DNA of 64,000 nt from Gari tellinella (Eukaryota; Mollusca; Bivalvia; Cardiida; Psammobiidae): positions 36,142,356-36,206,355 of the forward strand of contig OV277870.1 in assembly GCA_922989275.2 (NCBI GenBank), written 5' to 3'. The position numbers were made by a program, and so were the translations under genes. Below are positions 42,660 through 54,090 of this stretch, piece after piece; positions within the stretch are counted from its first letter, which is position 1, and each line of letters opens with the position of its first letter. Under the pieces are notes generated by a model, which was not told where the DNA came from, did not search any database, and worked only from the letters and a program-made list of their open reading frames with translations.

Positions 42660-42850
42660 AAACAGTTTGAATCCAGATCAGACGCCGCGTAACGCGGCGG
42701 CTGATCTGGATCCAAACTGTTTGTCATTTTGTATAAGTATTTCTACAGTCGAACCGCCATAAATCGAACTTTGAAAAAATATTTCAGACGACAGTATCAA
42801 TGCAGACGATATTTTGGCGGGCAAAGGGTAAAAGCAGACGATAAACCTTG
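42660..42850. mobile_element. Alpha1 hairpin with GCAGACGA flank; M7 end inside
   Basis: The hairpin 42,660-42,724 has near-perfect arms (CAAACAGTTTGAATCC). ACAGTCGAACCGCCATAAAT (42,746) looks like an M7 terminus. CAGACGACAGTATCAATGC and AAAAGCAGACGATAAACC follow. Confidence 0.6.
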
Positions 42851-42893
42851 GTAATGAAATAGTTAATAGCTGAAAAGTATTGCAACATATTGA

Positions 42894-43100
42894 CCCCTTC
42901 ACAGCCTTACTCCGAGTACAAGTTATTTGCAAACAACTTGGATCCTGATCAGACGCCGCAATACGCGGCGTCTGATCAGGATCCCAGCTGTTTGACACTC
43001 ATTTCAATATTACTGAAGTCAAAATACCTAAAATTTAAATTTGAGAAATAGAAGCAGACGACAATTGTTTTAAATTGATGACGTCATGGCAGTGAAAGAG
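42894..43100. mobile_element. M2b MITE, complete, 207 bp, reverse orientation
   Basis: TTGA at 42890-42893 and TTAA at 43101-43104. CCCCTTCACAGCCTTACTCC on the left, GTCATGGCAGTGAAAGAG on the right. TGACGTCA octamer at 43,079-43,086. Alpha1 hairpin 42,930-42,994 with apex CCGCAATACGCGG. Confidence 0.88.
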
Positions 43101-43407
43101 TTAATCGGAGAAAAGTATAGAGAAGCAGATTGATTGCTAGGATTCTTTAAGTTTATAATTGCCAATCAAGCAGTATCTTAAACATGTTGAAAGGCAAGAT
43201 TTAAATGCTTTACTAATGAAATTGACTCTTTTGAGAGATTTCTAAATTCCTGCCAAATTACACGTATTTGCTTCAAGAATCTGCTTTTAGAATGCTAAGT
43301 ATTACCAAACTCTTTAGGTGTCATATTACCGACTGCTTATATAGATTGTCTTCAGCATTTCATTTTCAACTTAATTTTGTCATCTTGAACCGGAGGAACA
43401 TGGATAT

Positions 43408-43476
43408 GAGCGTCAGAGTTTGGATCCACATCAGAGGAAGTTACTAGATATCTGATCTGTATCTAATATGTTTGCA
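43408..43476. repeat. Degenerate alpha1 hairpin
   Basis: GAGTTTGGATCCACATCAGA and TCTGATCTGTATCTAATATG with a shortened apex. Confidence 0.5.
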
Positions 43477-43479
43477 AGT

Positions 43480-44495
43480 TGTCATTTGCCAATGAAAGCA
43501 AGAAGCCGATTATTCTAGGGTTTAAGGTTCATGTAATGTCCCTGTACGAGAAAAAATACCCAAATTTGAAAAGTTGCAATACTCAATAACTATACCACAT
43601 TGGCTAAAAATATTTTCACACAGCATAAATAATTAGTCAATGAAAAGGAGCATGCCTAAATTTTCATTAATATAAGTATACTTGTGATGTCAGAAGATCC
43701 AAAAGTAGCGAACTTGGAGTGAAAATAGCCTCTTCAGCAGAATATATCAAATCACTTAATGACACGTATTTTCGGAAATCTGATAGAATACATACAAAGA
43801 ACCCATTACATACTGGGTACTCCTACACAGAATGTCTTACAAAAGTCAGAAAAAAACCTTGTAATTGGCCCTTAGAATACCCCATGCTTGATTCAAGGGC
43901 AGCCATTTGCATTTTACAAATTTGTAGAAGTTTGCTAACATTTAAGGTCCATTTACTCCAAATCTACAAAACCGATTGACAATTGTTATATACGTGCGGA
44001 CAGAGAAAAGAACAAGCAATATTATTGATGGAATGTCACTCACCCGAATCACTGCAGTTAGACAATATATCCGTTCAATTATATCAATGTCACCGAAATA
44101 TGTCATTTGTCGACTTTTCCGATTAATCCGCATTTTCTCATTTTTTAATATCCATATTTTCAACTTTTATTTCAGTACACTATTGTTGTTTGATACATAA
44201 ACAATAAAATAAGTGCATTGCGCATTACTTTCGATCATAAATTTCTCCGGGTGTCACGATTCTTCAGCGGACTACTTGTCGGAAACTAATTTCGTCCCTG
44301 TACAGCTGACCTTTGTTTCAGGAAAATCAAGAGTTTGTCCCTTTAAATCACCTTTTTACACCCATTCAAGTATTCCACATCTTTCCGACTATTGTAATGT
44401 TGATTAATAGTTCACTTTGCATTGCGATCTCTATCATATAAAGCTTACATTGTTGTGAAACTATTCAAGCCTTTGGCAGGTACAGGGTAAATGCT
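43480..44495. other. No recognised feature
   Basis: ORFs at 43,719-43,979 (plus) and 43,942-44,163 (minus) match no family known to me. No repeat structure. Confidence 0.4.
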
Positions 44496-44501
44496 CATGT
44501 A

Positions 44502-44747
44502 CAGTGGAGAATGTGTTATTATTTCCCAATAAACGCGTTTACGCTAAAACTATTATTTGCAGTGCAAACAGTTTGGAGCCAGATCAGACGCCGGGTAACC
44601 CGGCGTCTGATCAGGCTCCAAACTGTTTGCCACCACGATTAACATGAAATATCAGAATTGTCCAAAAGCTGTTATTTTCTACGTTTTAGTGCTTTGCGTT
44701 TGCGTACGTTTGCTTTTAAACGGGAAAGAATAACAGAGTCTCCACTG
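44502..44747. mobile_element. M1 MITE, complete, 246 bp, TA-flanked
   Basis: CAGTGGAGAATGTGTTATTA on the left, GAGTCTCCACTG on the right, TA at 44500-44501 and 44748-44749. The alpha1 hairpin 44,564-44,630 has 33-nt arms with one mismatch, apex CCGGGTAACCCGG. Confidence 0.93.
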
Positions 44748-44979
44748 TATATACTATTGCACGAGTTGGACAAGGCTTTCTATGGTGTCCTAGTAGGGAC
44801 ACAACCGACGATTTCGTTGGGCAGAGACACCAAATTCTTTTTTGTCCTTACTACTTTTTTCACGTATATTCTGCTTCTGCATTTCACACATACACACACA
44901 TTAAAATACTGTAATAGTTCATGAGTTTAATTATGCAACTACCACCCTGATAGCCTTACTTCAGTAGTTGTAAGAATTT

Positions 44980-46150
44980 AAAACCAATCATAAGGGCACA
45001 GATATTTGAAAATTTAGTCAGAAACAATCATATATTAGTTTATATGATGCTCAATTTGGTTTTCGTTCTAGGGGATCCTGCGTTTTACAGTTAATTGAAT
45101 ACATAGATGATTAGTCACATTACATTGAGGGTGATAGAATTTGGGAAAATATATTGTATATTTAGATTTTGTCAAAGCTTTTGAGAGCATAGTACATTAA
45201 CGTTTTCTCGCAAAGTATCAGTATTTGGTATCAGAGGGCCAGTTTTGTCATGGAAACGTGACTTTTTTACTGGACGTAGGCAATATGTATCTGTGAAAGG
45301 ACCCTGGTCTTTTTCGTGGGAAGACATTTTAAGTGGGGTACCCCAGGGAAGTGTCCTGGGACCCATATTATTCATGTGTTTATAATAGATGATCCCTACC
45401 CCTGAAGTTATACGTAGTATTGTGAAATTATTCGCTTATGGTACCAAACTATACAACAAAGACATTAGAATTGATATTATCCAGCACGACTTAGATGCCT
45501 TACACATAGTCAAAGTGGCTGTTGCGTTTTAATGTGAAAAATTACAGAACCATACACTTTGGAAGAGACAACCAATATTACCAGTATACTTTGAACTTTG
45601 CGGACATTGAGTCTGCTAGTGAAAAGGGGGATTTAGGGGTAATATTAGGATTAAAAAGTTAGTAGTCATATAGCTGAAAAAGATAACAAATCCAACAGTG
45701 TATTATCCTTAATAATCAGAATGTATGATTACATTTCGAAAAGCTATTTCATATTTTTGTACAAAGCACTCGTCAGGTCAATATGGAAACACTATTATCA
45801 TGTATTATGGTATATATTCTTAAAAGAAGTGTTTAAAATTATGTAAGCCTACTAATAAGCGTCTCCTGGATTGTCAAACTTACATGTACCGAAAGATTGG
45901 TTTTCAAAAATAGCTTGGTCATCGACGAAGCCGTGGTGATATGATACAATGTTGAAAATTATTTTAAGAAATGGAAGATATACATATAGAAAGATTTTAC
46001 ATTAAAAATATTTTTCGATTTAAAAAAACATCATTAAGTTTACAACACTTTTCACAGAGAATTATAAACAACCGGATCTCACTTCAGTTTATATAGAATT
46101 AAAAATAATAAACTTTGTTGATACATTTATATGCCGGATGAATTATTTTT
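44980..46150 (+). pseudogene. Degenerate LINE reverse transcriptase
   Basis: Across several frames: AQFGFRSRGSCVLQLIEYI (about 45,045), DFVKAFESIVH-like block (45,160), GPVLSW, then SGVPQGSVLGPILF (45,332-45,373), which is the conserved RT motif before the catalytic box. LFADDT is mutated to LFAYGT (45,428-45,445), so both catalytic aspartates are lost. Downstream NVKNYRTIHFGRDNQ, SNSVLSLIIRMYDYISK and YKALVRSIW continue the post-RT region with frameshifts and stops. Style is CR1/L2-like; the clade is inference. Confidence 0.8.
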
Positions 46151-46265
46151 GTAATCGAAGCTTCAATGTCATAGTCATGTGTTTGTGTACTTCATTGGAT
46201 TAGAATCAAATATTGCGTACTGTTTAATAAATAATTCAGTTGAGAAGGGTCGAAATGGAATATTC

Positions 46266-46990
46266 TTAATAATTAGAATGACCACACAGCATCTTGAAAC
46301 AAACATTTACTTGATGCGCATTTAAAATGATGTTTAAAAAAGCACTAGTAACCACTGTTCCCTCCATTTTACGGATACATTGCAGAATACGGCCCCTCAT
46401 TGATTTTACGTAACGTTTCAAATACGTTGGCATTCCAACCAAAATGCACTTGGAGGTCATTATGGTATAAATTTGATGATTTGACCCGACCTTGTTATCA
46501 AATACATCCGATATGTGTTCTATGGGGCTCATGTCCGAGGATAAAACAGGCCAAGGCAGAACATTAATGTATTTTAGCAAGAAATTGTGTGGTGATACGC
46601 GCCGTGTGATGCTTTATACATGTATTGTCAAGCTCAAAATGCCAGGTCCTTCCTTTCTTTTGCATGAATCGAATCACTGTGTTATTTAAAACATTGATGA
46701 AACGCTGAGCATTGGCATTTTATTGAATAATAACCAAGTCAATTTCCAGAGTTCCAATTTTCCCAAACCAAACCATAGCGCTGCCACCACCCATAATGTC
46801 TCTCTCAAACATATCGTTCTCCACGGTCACTCCTCCTTTTTGCGCATTGAGGCGAGCGGACCGTGGCGAGATTCTCTTGCCTTCGCGGTAATGAATGTAG
46901 CGCTGTTTACAGTGAAACATCTGTATCTGCGCACGTGCAAAGTAAGGAACACGTTGGCAAGCTTAGACGCATAAAGAGACCTGGGATTTG
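46266..46990 (-). pseudogene. Tc1-like transposase, broken
   Basis: From right to left in mRNA sense: YIHYREGKRI, then ERDIMGGGSAMVWFGKIG (the GGGSVMVWGG-type motif), NAQRFINVLNNTVIRFM, then ELDNTCIKHHTARITTQFL (catalytic D of the QDNA-type motif) and, after a frameshift, LPWPVLSSDMSPIEH with the last catalytic acid and the Tc1 signature. At least one stop (about 46,720) and one frameshift kill it. The DNA-binding N-terminus is not recognisable. Its ends do not match those of the M1, M3, M5 or M7 MITEs. Confidence 0.82.
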
Positions 46991-47013
46991 AATAGCAATT
47001 GTGTAATCGTTAT

Positions 47014-47039
47014 TGCACGGCGCGTCCACGCGCCGTGCA
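47014..47039. repeat. Perfect GC-rich hairpin
   Basis: TGCACGGCGCG-TCCA-CGCGCCGTGCA. Other GCACGG hairpins lie at 49,679 and 53,940. Confidence 0.8.
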
Positions 47040-47144
47040 CTTTGTATTCGTTCGTGGTTGCTAGGCATGGGTGTCGCCATATTGGCAAAAGCTATCATTC
47101 GGAACCCTCGATTTTTATCTATCAAGTGGTTATTTTGAGCCACT

Positions 47145-48300
47145 AGGCTATTCAGTCCGGATCTAATCGAAGGGGTTGTCGTTTACGAACTTTAGTGTCT
47201 TGCGAATTTTATTGCAGTTTAAAAAAGAATCAGAATGTCCTGCAGTTACTCTATTGTAACGAAATTGAAGGCTGCTACAAAACAAAACATAAATAATCGA
47301 AATTCAATCGGTATTTTTGAGTTTCTGGTTCTCTTATAATACTATTGGGCGGAAGCGAGTGAAAATCCTCCTTTCTGCATCGCATAACCCATTTTGATAA
47401 AATCGTAGGATGTGATGAATAAATCGAATGGATAAACACTCACTGACTGTTACTTATTTCCGATATACTCCGGGGATGGACAAGCACATACAGAATACTA
47501 CGAATATTATCAAAATGCGATTTCTAAACAACAAGTATGGCTACTTTTTGTAGATTGTATACGTAGGTTTCTCTATTGATTTAGTTTAGTTTCGGAAATG
47601 ATGCAATTAAATTTTCTCCCTTCGATTTCTCGTCGTTACATTATTACAATCGAACCTGGATATCACGAACTCAGCACGAAATTTCCCGCATTTGTACAGT
47701 TTAAAATCATCATTTTTAGTTTGATTCAGTTCCTTAAACGTGGATAGGACAGCATTGTTTTCACGTAGATCTAGACTAGGCTTATTTATACATACTTTTA
47801 AAGTTTTTAAAACGGAACGGGACAGGTTATATGTAGTTATCGTGTTAGTTCGACATGTTCCGTGCCTACGGTTGAACACATTCGGTACTTTAGACATATA
47901 TCGGCACGGAACGTATCGGAAATAAACGGAAACTAACGAGAGTTTGGCCAGGTTAAAAATAGCTCATTCTATTTATATAGTTTCAATTACTGACATACCT
48001 ACATGTACCTAACACGGGACACACACACTTTTTAGGCAAAATTATTCTTTTTTTTTCAGGGAATAATATAAGTTCAGCGCGGTATGTGTTGGGGATCCAC
48101 TGTGTCCCTACCCTGTTCGCTATGTGTACAGCCCGTCTTCGTACACAGGCTATTTTTCCATCGTTCTTCATTCGTGATAATATCATATGCAGCTAGAAAG
48201 CTAGATCTAGATCTACATGTGGAAAACAAGTCGTTGAAGAGTAGAGAAATATGAGTTGTAAGTTTCAAAACCTACTGTTACATGTACTTATAGTTTTGGT
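47145..48300. other. Mostly featureless
   Basis: An M7-like terminus (CAATCGAACCTGGATATCAC, about 47,647) is isolated. GTTCCGTGCC and GGCACGGAAC near 47,856 and 47,911 form a loose inverted pair. The 96-codon minus ORF 47,607-47,897 is unrecognised. Confidence 0.4.
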
Positions 48301-48329
48301 CTCACCAATGGGATAACTCGTTGACGAAA

Positions 48330-48730
48330 TGACAAACAATGTACACCTTGATCAGAGTGTTATTGTGGACGCCCTCTGATCTAAGTCCACACTGTTTACA
48401 TCTGACAAATGTACTCTTGCAACGAAGTAAAATCTTATATACAAACAGTGCAAACACTGACCAGAGGGCTCTTATTGAACTCATCTGACTCAGCCTGTGA
48501 GACTGAGCTGAGTCTACATCAGATTTGCACACTGAGGACAAATGTACTCTCCACGGGTACACTTCGTAAATACGTGTTAACATATTTTGTCTATACAGTT
48601 CAGTTTTCCCCTGAAACTTCTTGCAAAACTTGCGATAAAATAAGAAAAACAAAAACAACAGAAACAGTGCACACACTGACCAGCTCTTGCGAGAACCATC
48701 TGACTTGGGTCGACAGTTTTACGATTTAAG
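48330..48730. repeat. Cluster of three decayed alpha2 hairpins
   Basis: AACAATGTACACCTTGATCA (48,334), AAACAGTGCAAACACTGACC (48,442) and AAACAGTGCACACACTGACC (48,662) each start a decayed alpha2 palindrome, followed in two cases by AAATGTACTCT as in M6. ORFs here are by-products. Confidence 0.65.
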
Positions 48731-48899
48731 GGATAAGTGTATAATCATCACACGTACACTGTTTGTGGATATGTATAATCTAAATATGTTCTATGTAGTG
48801 AAGTTGTTCCTCGAAACATCTTGCAATGATTATATCTACTTTCAATGAATTAAAAACACAAGCAGTACATATTCTGATCAGCTGAGGATGGGACTGATT

Positions 48900-49275
48900 T
48901 TCCGTAACACTTAAAACACTTAAAAATAACTTCCTGTAAAAAATCCCACCACAAGTTAAAAATAACATTACATAAAAGATCTAGACTACTGTTTAGTTGT
49001 TACTGTATTTGGTTCATACGCCTATAGAGGATAATTTTGCTTTCATCTGTGTGTTGTACATAATGTATTTTTGTAAGATAAAGTTCATATTAATTTCTTG
49101 AAATATGCTGTGGTCACTTGAAATTTTTGAGTTATGTTTTTGTCAGACAGTTGGAATTTACTATGGTAGATTTAATCAGGGATCTTAAAATTAAAAATCT
49201 TGATTTTATGCAGATTGATCTATCTAGATTTATTTCGAAATACTCAAGTTGCCTGTTTCTAGTTTTAAGTTACTT
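48900..49275. other. No recognised feature
   Basis: Nothing seen. Confidence 0.4.
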
Positions 49276-49283
49276 AAGTTTAA

Positions 49284-49597
49284 CCCATAACCCCATAAAT
49301 ACGGCCTTTTACGCCTTTAAATAATTTCTCTATTGAAGAAAATTGTTCGACTTTATGTAGTAATGAAATATGTGCTATAAAAAATATGTTATATCCTCGA
49401 AGATTGCAGCTTATGGCGCATTCTGCTTTACTGTTTGAGGGCCACAAGGGAGATTAGTTGCTTGTGTGTTCTAATTGCGTTACCCTCTTGAAATAAAGTC
49501 TTTATTATTATGTTTATAATTATTATTATTATTACTTTCAACCTGCTTTAAGTGGCCACCTATTTTCAATACTAGAAACAGGCTATGGGGTAACTTG
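49284..49597. mobile_element. M4 MITE with a LINE tail inserted in its hairpin
   Basis: TTAA at 49280-49283 and 49598-49601. CCCATAACCCCATAAATACG on the left, GGCTATGGGGTAACTTG on the right. The right arm of beta1 is split at CTGCTTTAC | TTTCAACCTGC by about 110 bp. Confidence 0.82.
49434..49541 (+). mobile_element. LINE/SINE 3' tail
   Basis: GAGGGCCACAAGGGAGATTA ... CCTCTTGAAATAAAGTC then (TTA)n. This polyadenylation-like and microsatellite tail is typical of invertebrate LINE 3' ends. 5'-truncated insertion into the M4 palindrome with at most a short TAC/TTAC duplication. Confidence 0.6.
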
Positions 49598-49601
49598 TTA
49601 A

Positions 49602-49850
49602 GGTACTTGAAGCAGGATGAAAGTAAAGCTGAATATGCCATAAGGCACATTCTGCTTTATTTTCAGCCTTCTTTAAGGCACGGAGTAATAAGAGCTGTTA
49701 TTACTCCGTGTTTAAGGTAATATCTTGTTGAAATAGAAAGTGTAACTTTCTTATGGTGCTTGATGATTAGGCTATTCATGGCTGTATAATGTGGAATTAT
49801 TTTCTTCACCGGAGGGATAAATTAAAGGTGTAAAAGGCATATTTATGGGG
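49602..49850. mobile_element. M4 MITE, left end missing, directly adjacent
   Basis: The beta1 hairpin (about 49,604-49,676) starts just after the TTAA of the previous element. The right end is TTTATGGGG-TTAA. A small hairpin (49,679-49,710) is inserted beside the palindrome. Confidence 0.7.
49679..49710. repeat. Small perfect hairpin
   Basis: CACGGAGTAATA / TATTACTCCGTG arms with a short loop; similar to 53,940-53,967. Confidence 0.75.
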
Positions 49851-49881
49851 TTAAGTATCGACAGTATTTTCTTCCAGTTTC

Positions 49882-50300
49882 AAGATGTCATATAACTGGT
49901 TCAAAATTGCGCCTCAGTTATTTTGTACTTTGTTTTTATAACAACTCAAAACTTCTAGCTCATTTACATATTTCAGCTGATTCATCTGCACGTTCACTGC
50001 TAAAAACTTGTAAAATAACTGCTTAAAAATTGCCTTTTACTGGCTCTGAAACACACTTTTTTAAGAAGATTGACCAGTTATTTGCAGTTTGATATAACTG
50101 GTAGAAACTGGTAACGCCATGCCCTGCAGTTGTTTTGTAGTTTTTTAAAACTGCTTAAACTGCTAGCTCATTTGCATATTTCGGCTCATTTCATTGCATT
50201 ATCACTGCTAAAAACATGGTTTAAAAACCTGCAAGCTAACTGTCTTTTACTGGTTAAAAACAAAACACCTACTAATTCTCTACAAGCTAACTGCCTTCTT
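49882..50300. repeat. Two-copy tandem repeat, about 208 bp
   Basis: ATATAACTGGT, TTCTAGCTCATTTACATATT (second copy GCTAGCTCATTTGCATATT) and TCACTGCTAAAAAC recur at a 208-nt spacing. Confidence 0.65.
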
Positions 50301-50329
50301 TTTTCCTAAGGGGGCCAACTAAAGGTAAA

Positions 50330-51240
50330 TGTCCAAACAAAATCTTGCGTGAAAGTTGCGAGATTTGAAAACTGATTCTTACACAAATGGTCCAATGATT
50401 AACTTTTACAAGCTTTCACAAACAAGTTCTCAACTTAAAAAACATGGCTGCCTGTGGGTCGGCCAGATTTCCTTATAAAGGAATATATGGACAAACGTAT
50501 GTTAAAAAGCAACACACGTTACAATCTTATTTAAAACTACTGGCACAATTTGAAAATTTCTTGACATGATCCATGGCAGCCCGCTTCTAAATTAGTAAAA
50601 TTCCTATCTAACTATAATCTAAGCTTTGAAAAATTGCCGCAGATAGATGGGACTTGTATTTCTTATATGGCTAAAGGTTAAACTTAATTAAAAACGCCAA
50701 GATGTGTTTTAATATATTAAAAAACGGACAAGTCATAAGTGGCGCTATGTTGAGTTAAAAACTGGGCCACTGAGTCAAATAGTCGAAATAACTGAATAAC
50801 ACTCTATAGGGACCAATTTTTGTCTTTGATCTTCCAATAAACTGACTTGTGTGGTGGTCTGGACGGGATCTAGGAATATTTTGAATATAGGTAATCTGTA
50901 TTTAAAAACTAGGTCATCTGCATTCAAAAACTAGGTCACTTGTTAATACTGTATCGGCTAAAAAAATCAAATCCGATTGAAATTTGGTCAGAGCATGTGT
51001 CTGAATGTAAAGGCAAAACATTGAACCGTTGTGTAAAATCCTAAACATTGTAACACCTATAGATCACAATTATCAATTAAACAGTAACAAATTTGATTGT
51101 GTGTGGCTGTTTATAAATTCTAGTCAATGTGTTATATGGGTTACCCGCGGTCAAAAAATTACAAGCCATAAGATCAGATCATAGTTGACATTTGTTAACA
51201 ATCTAGAAGCTATACATCTCATTAGTTCTTAATGAAGTTT
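50330..51240. other. No recognised feature
   Basis: Nothing seen. Confidence 0.45.
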
Positions 51241-51241
51241 T

Positions 51242-52235
51242 CAGGGGCGTAGCTTGGCCAAAATGAAAGTGTAGGCATACCTTCTCTAGGGGGGTCCGGG
51301 GACATGCTCCCCCGGGAAAATTGTGAGTTCTACAACACTGGATACGCATTTAAGGAGGGTCTGGGAAGACATTAATATGAAGAAAAGCTTCAAAAACCAG
51401 ACAATTTTATTTGTTTGCAAAAGAATATGTCTGTATATTTTTCTTGAAAAAAACCCACCAACACCCAACAACAACAACCCCACATCAGTGAGTATATTAT
51501 AGGATCTGATGTATAGCATCATCTACAGGTCCTCTATCAAGTTTGTACAAACTATGCCCCTGGAGTCAAAATTGGTCCCGCCCCGGGGGTAAACAGTTTT
51601 ACATAGAGTTATATAGTTAACTTTTCAAACGTCTTCTCCTCTGAAACTAATATGGCCAGAGCTTTGATATTTGGCATGGTGACACTTCTAGATGTCTTAT
51701 ACGAATAATGTTCAAATGGTTCTGGTCGATTGCATATCATCTACAGGTCCTCTATCAAGTTTGTACAAATTATGCCCCTGGGGTCAAAATTGGCCCCACC
51801 CCGGGGGTCACAGTTTTCAAACGTCTTCTTTTCTGAAGCTAATATGGCCAGAGCTTTGATATTCGGCATGGTGTTACTTCTAGATGTCTTTTATTTATTT
51901 TGTTCTAATGGTTCCAGTCTGTTGCATATGTAGGTCACAGGAGCTAAAATAGATTTTTTCAATGGAAACTTAAAAAATTCTTCTTGTCTAGAACCCTAGT
52001 ACCCTGATCTTAGATATTTTGAACATAGCATCATCTACAGGTCCTCTATCAAGATTGTTCAAATTATACCCCTCGGGTAAAAAATGACCCCATCCTGGAC
52101 ATAAATCATTATCTCCATTTTGATGTACAGCTATTCTCAGGTGAGCGAAATATGCCCCATGGGGCTCCTGTTTATTTTTTGGACTTCTGAAAAAAAGTGT
52201 AGGCACGTGCCTACTTGCCGCCAATGGTTTTATCG
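51242..52235. mobile_element. hAT-like element with CAGGGGCGTAGCTTGG left end
   Basis: CAGGGGCGTAGCTTGG then GTGTAGGCATAC on the left. GTGTAGGCACGTGCCTAC near 52,198 looks like the inner part of the right end, whose terminus is decayed. The middle is occupied by the tandem repeat below. Confidence 0.5.
51505..52165. repeat. Second copy of the AGCTCACCT-type repeat
   Basis: About two units with TCTACAGGTCCTCTATCAAG, TACATAGAGTTATA, TTTGATATTTGGCATGGTGA and GTTGCATATGTAGGTCACAG, homologous to 15,836-17,237. Ends CTCAGGTGAGCGAAATATGC. The left end is missing. Confidence 0.75.
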
Positions 52236-52239
52236 AGCT

Positions 52240-53690
52240 TTTTTGTCTCATTCAAATCAAGTCAGAATATGATTCAGGTTTGGTTACACACAGGTTCACT
52301 ATAGTATAGGTTTACACCAAACAACACTCTACAGAGTACGTTTTACACTGAATATTCAATGTAGTTTGTTAGAATGTTTGCCTCATATTAATGTAGGTTA
52401 AGTTAGAATGTAGGTTATGCCGAGTGAAAAAATAGGTCAAAGGGTATCAGGGGGTCACAACCAAATCACCAAAAGATTAACAGTTTGACATGGTCTACAC
52501 ACATTAGCGCTTTAGGGCCACATTGGTCCATTTGTTTCTGTGTTTCATTGCTTATACAAGAGTAAAATGAGTAAAGGATAAACAAAATTTATTAAACAAT
52601 TACTTAGTTACAAATCATTCATTTCTTTCTATCGTAGGTTCATTTTGAATTTAACACTGATACAACCACCCCATCTGCGTTTTTTTACGCCGTGCACCAT
52701 TTCTTTGCTGCACTCTTGCAGCAATTGTGTACTTGTACGCAATGAAGTCATTATAATCATGTATGTATCTTGCAACATGCGTTAAAACACAGTTATAGAA
52801 GAATTCTAGGAAGAGGATGGGGTTATAAAGAAGCAGATCCTCCCGCGAGAGCCCAACAACGATTCTCAATGTATTCTCAAGGTATAATTCAGTTAAAAAA
52901 GGATGAAAAAATAATACAGCCTGCATATTTATACATGTAATAATGTTTGACAGAGGCTCGTGTTGCCCACCATACTTTGGAAAAATTAAGTAGTCCCCCA
53001 TTGCAAAATAGTGTTGTCCTTGAAAATTGTCAAATATTCCATGACTTCTTCTGTTGTTATTTGAGTGGATTTCGTCAGGATTTTGGTCCTACTACCTCAT
53101 GTAAAGCATATTCTTCAATATAGAGGAAGGATTTGTTGAATTTCAGTACAGAAAATTTGCTTCACATTTTGGTGCAAATCCAAACATATTGTTCAAAATC
53201 AAGATACACAGTTTTCCTTTCAAATTGTAACCTATCTCATAAGCTTGTTCATTTCAATACGAACATTTTGATATGAAATTATGCAACATTGCTCCATAAA
53301 TGACCAAAAAATCACCTTTCAAAAATGCACCAAAAAACACTTTACAAGAACCTTAATGCATCTTTTTTGTTTGATGCACAATTTAATCAGCAATTACAAG
53401 GGAGTACAAAGTAATTCGGTATTTATGAAAGACAAATGCACAAACGTGTGTAGCATATGAAACAGTACATTATTTTCGAATTTCCATTTTTGCATTGTTC
53501 AATCTGGTGCTTCATTGCTTGCATTTGACCTTTTACCCATTTAACCCTAGTGATACGTACATGTACATGGTCCTTTACACTGAACCTTGACCTATGCTAA
53601 TCCCAAGAGATTCTCCCACCTTGTACCAGATTTTTTACTTAACTGTCACATGGGATGTTTTTGTTTACTTGACGGAGATTAATTGCATTT
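52240..53690. other. No recognised repeat; one unexplained ORF
   Basis: A minus-strand frame of 116 codons (52,651-53,001) starts MGDYLIFPKYGGQ and ends KTQMGWLYQC. It is one of the longest in the non-genic region and is not palindrome-derived, but I recognise no domain. It may be a decayed exon or chance. Confidence 0.25.
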
Positions 53691-53698
53691 TCAATCAA

Positions 53699-53924
53699 CT
53701 CATTGAACCCTACTTATACATATACTACCCTTTACAATTAGGGAACATTTGTTCTATGCAAATAGTGTACACCAAGATCAGGGGCCCCTGAAGGAGCCCT
53801 CTGATCAAATTCTGCAGTTTGTTATCTTGCAATATTGTCAACATAACCTTAAATAGTGGAAAAACTGGACTAGTCTTAATTTTGAAATTGGAAATGTCAA
53901 TTTGAAGTTTAAATGGTCAATGAG
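53699..53924. mobile_element. M6 MITE, 226 bp
   Basis: TCAA at 53695-53698 and TTAA at 53925-53928. CTCATTGAACCCTACTTATA on the left, TTAAATGGTCAATGAG on the right. Alpha2 hairpin about 53,758-53,821, apex GGGGCCCCTGAAGGAGCCC. Confidence 0.8.
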
Positions 53925-53939
53925 TTAATATTACATTGG

Positions 53940-53967
53940 GCACGGAAGTATGTTTATAATTCCGTGC
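53940..53967. repeat. Small hairpin
   Basis: GCACGGAA and TTCCGTGC around a 12-nt loop; relative of 49,679. Confidence 0.6.
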
Positions 53968-54090
53968 ATTGGGTATTTCAGAACGAAAAACAATATGCTG
54001 AAGTAGTTTTATAATTTGTATTTCTTGCAACTTCATACAAAACTACATCTGAATATATAATCTGCTGTCATACATGATTGCAAACAAGTA

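Noticed and set aside
46266..46990. Tc1-like transposase as the driver of the TA-flanked MITEs
   Set aside because: The gene is broken and no M1, M3, M5 or M7 ends flank it.
47607..47897. 96-codon minus ORF as a gene
   Set aside because: No domain, no splice context, low-complexity surroundings.
48302..48729. ORFs of 124 and 106 codons on opposite strands
   Set aside because: They coincide with a cluster of decayed alpha2 hairpins, which leave open frames on both strands.
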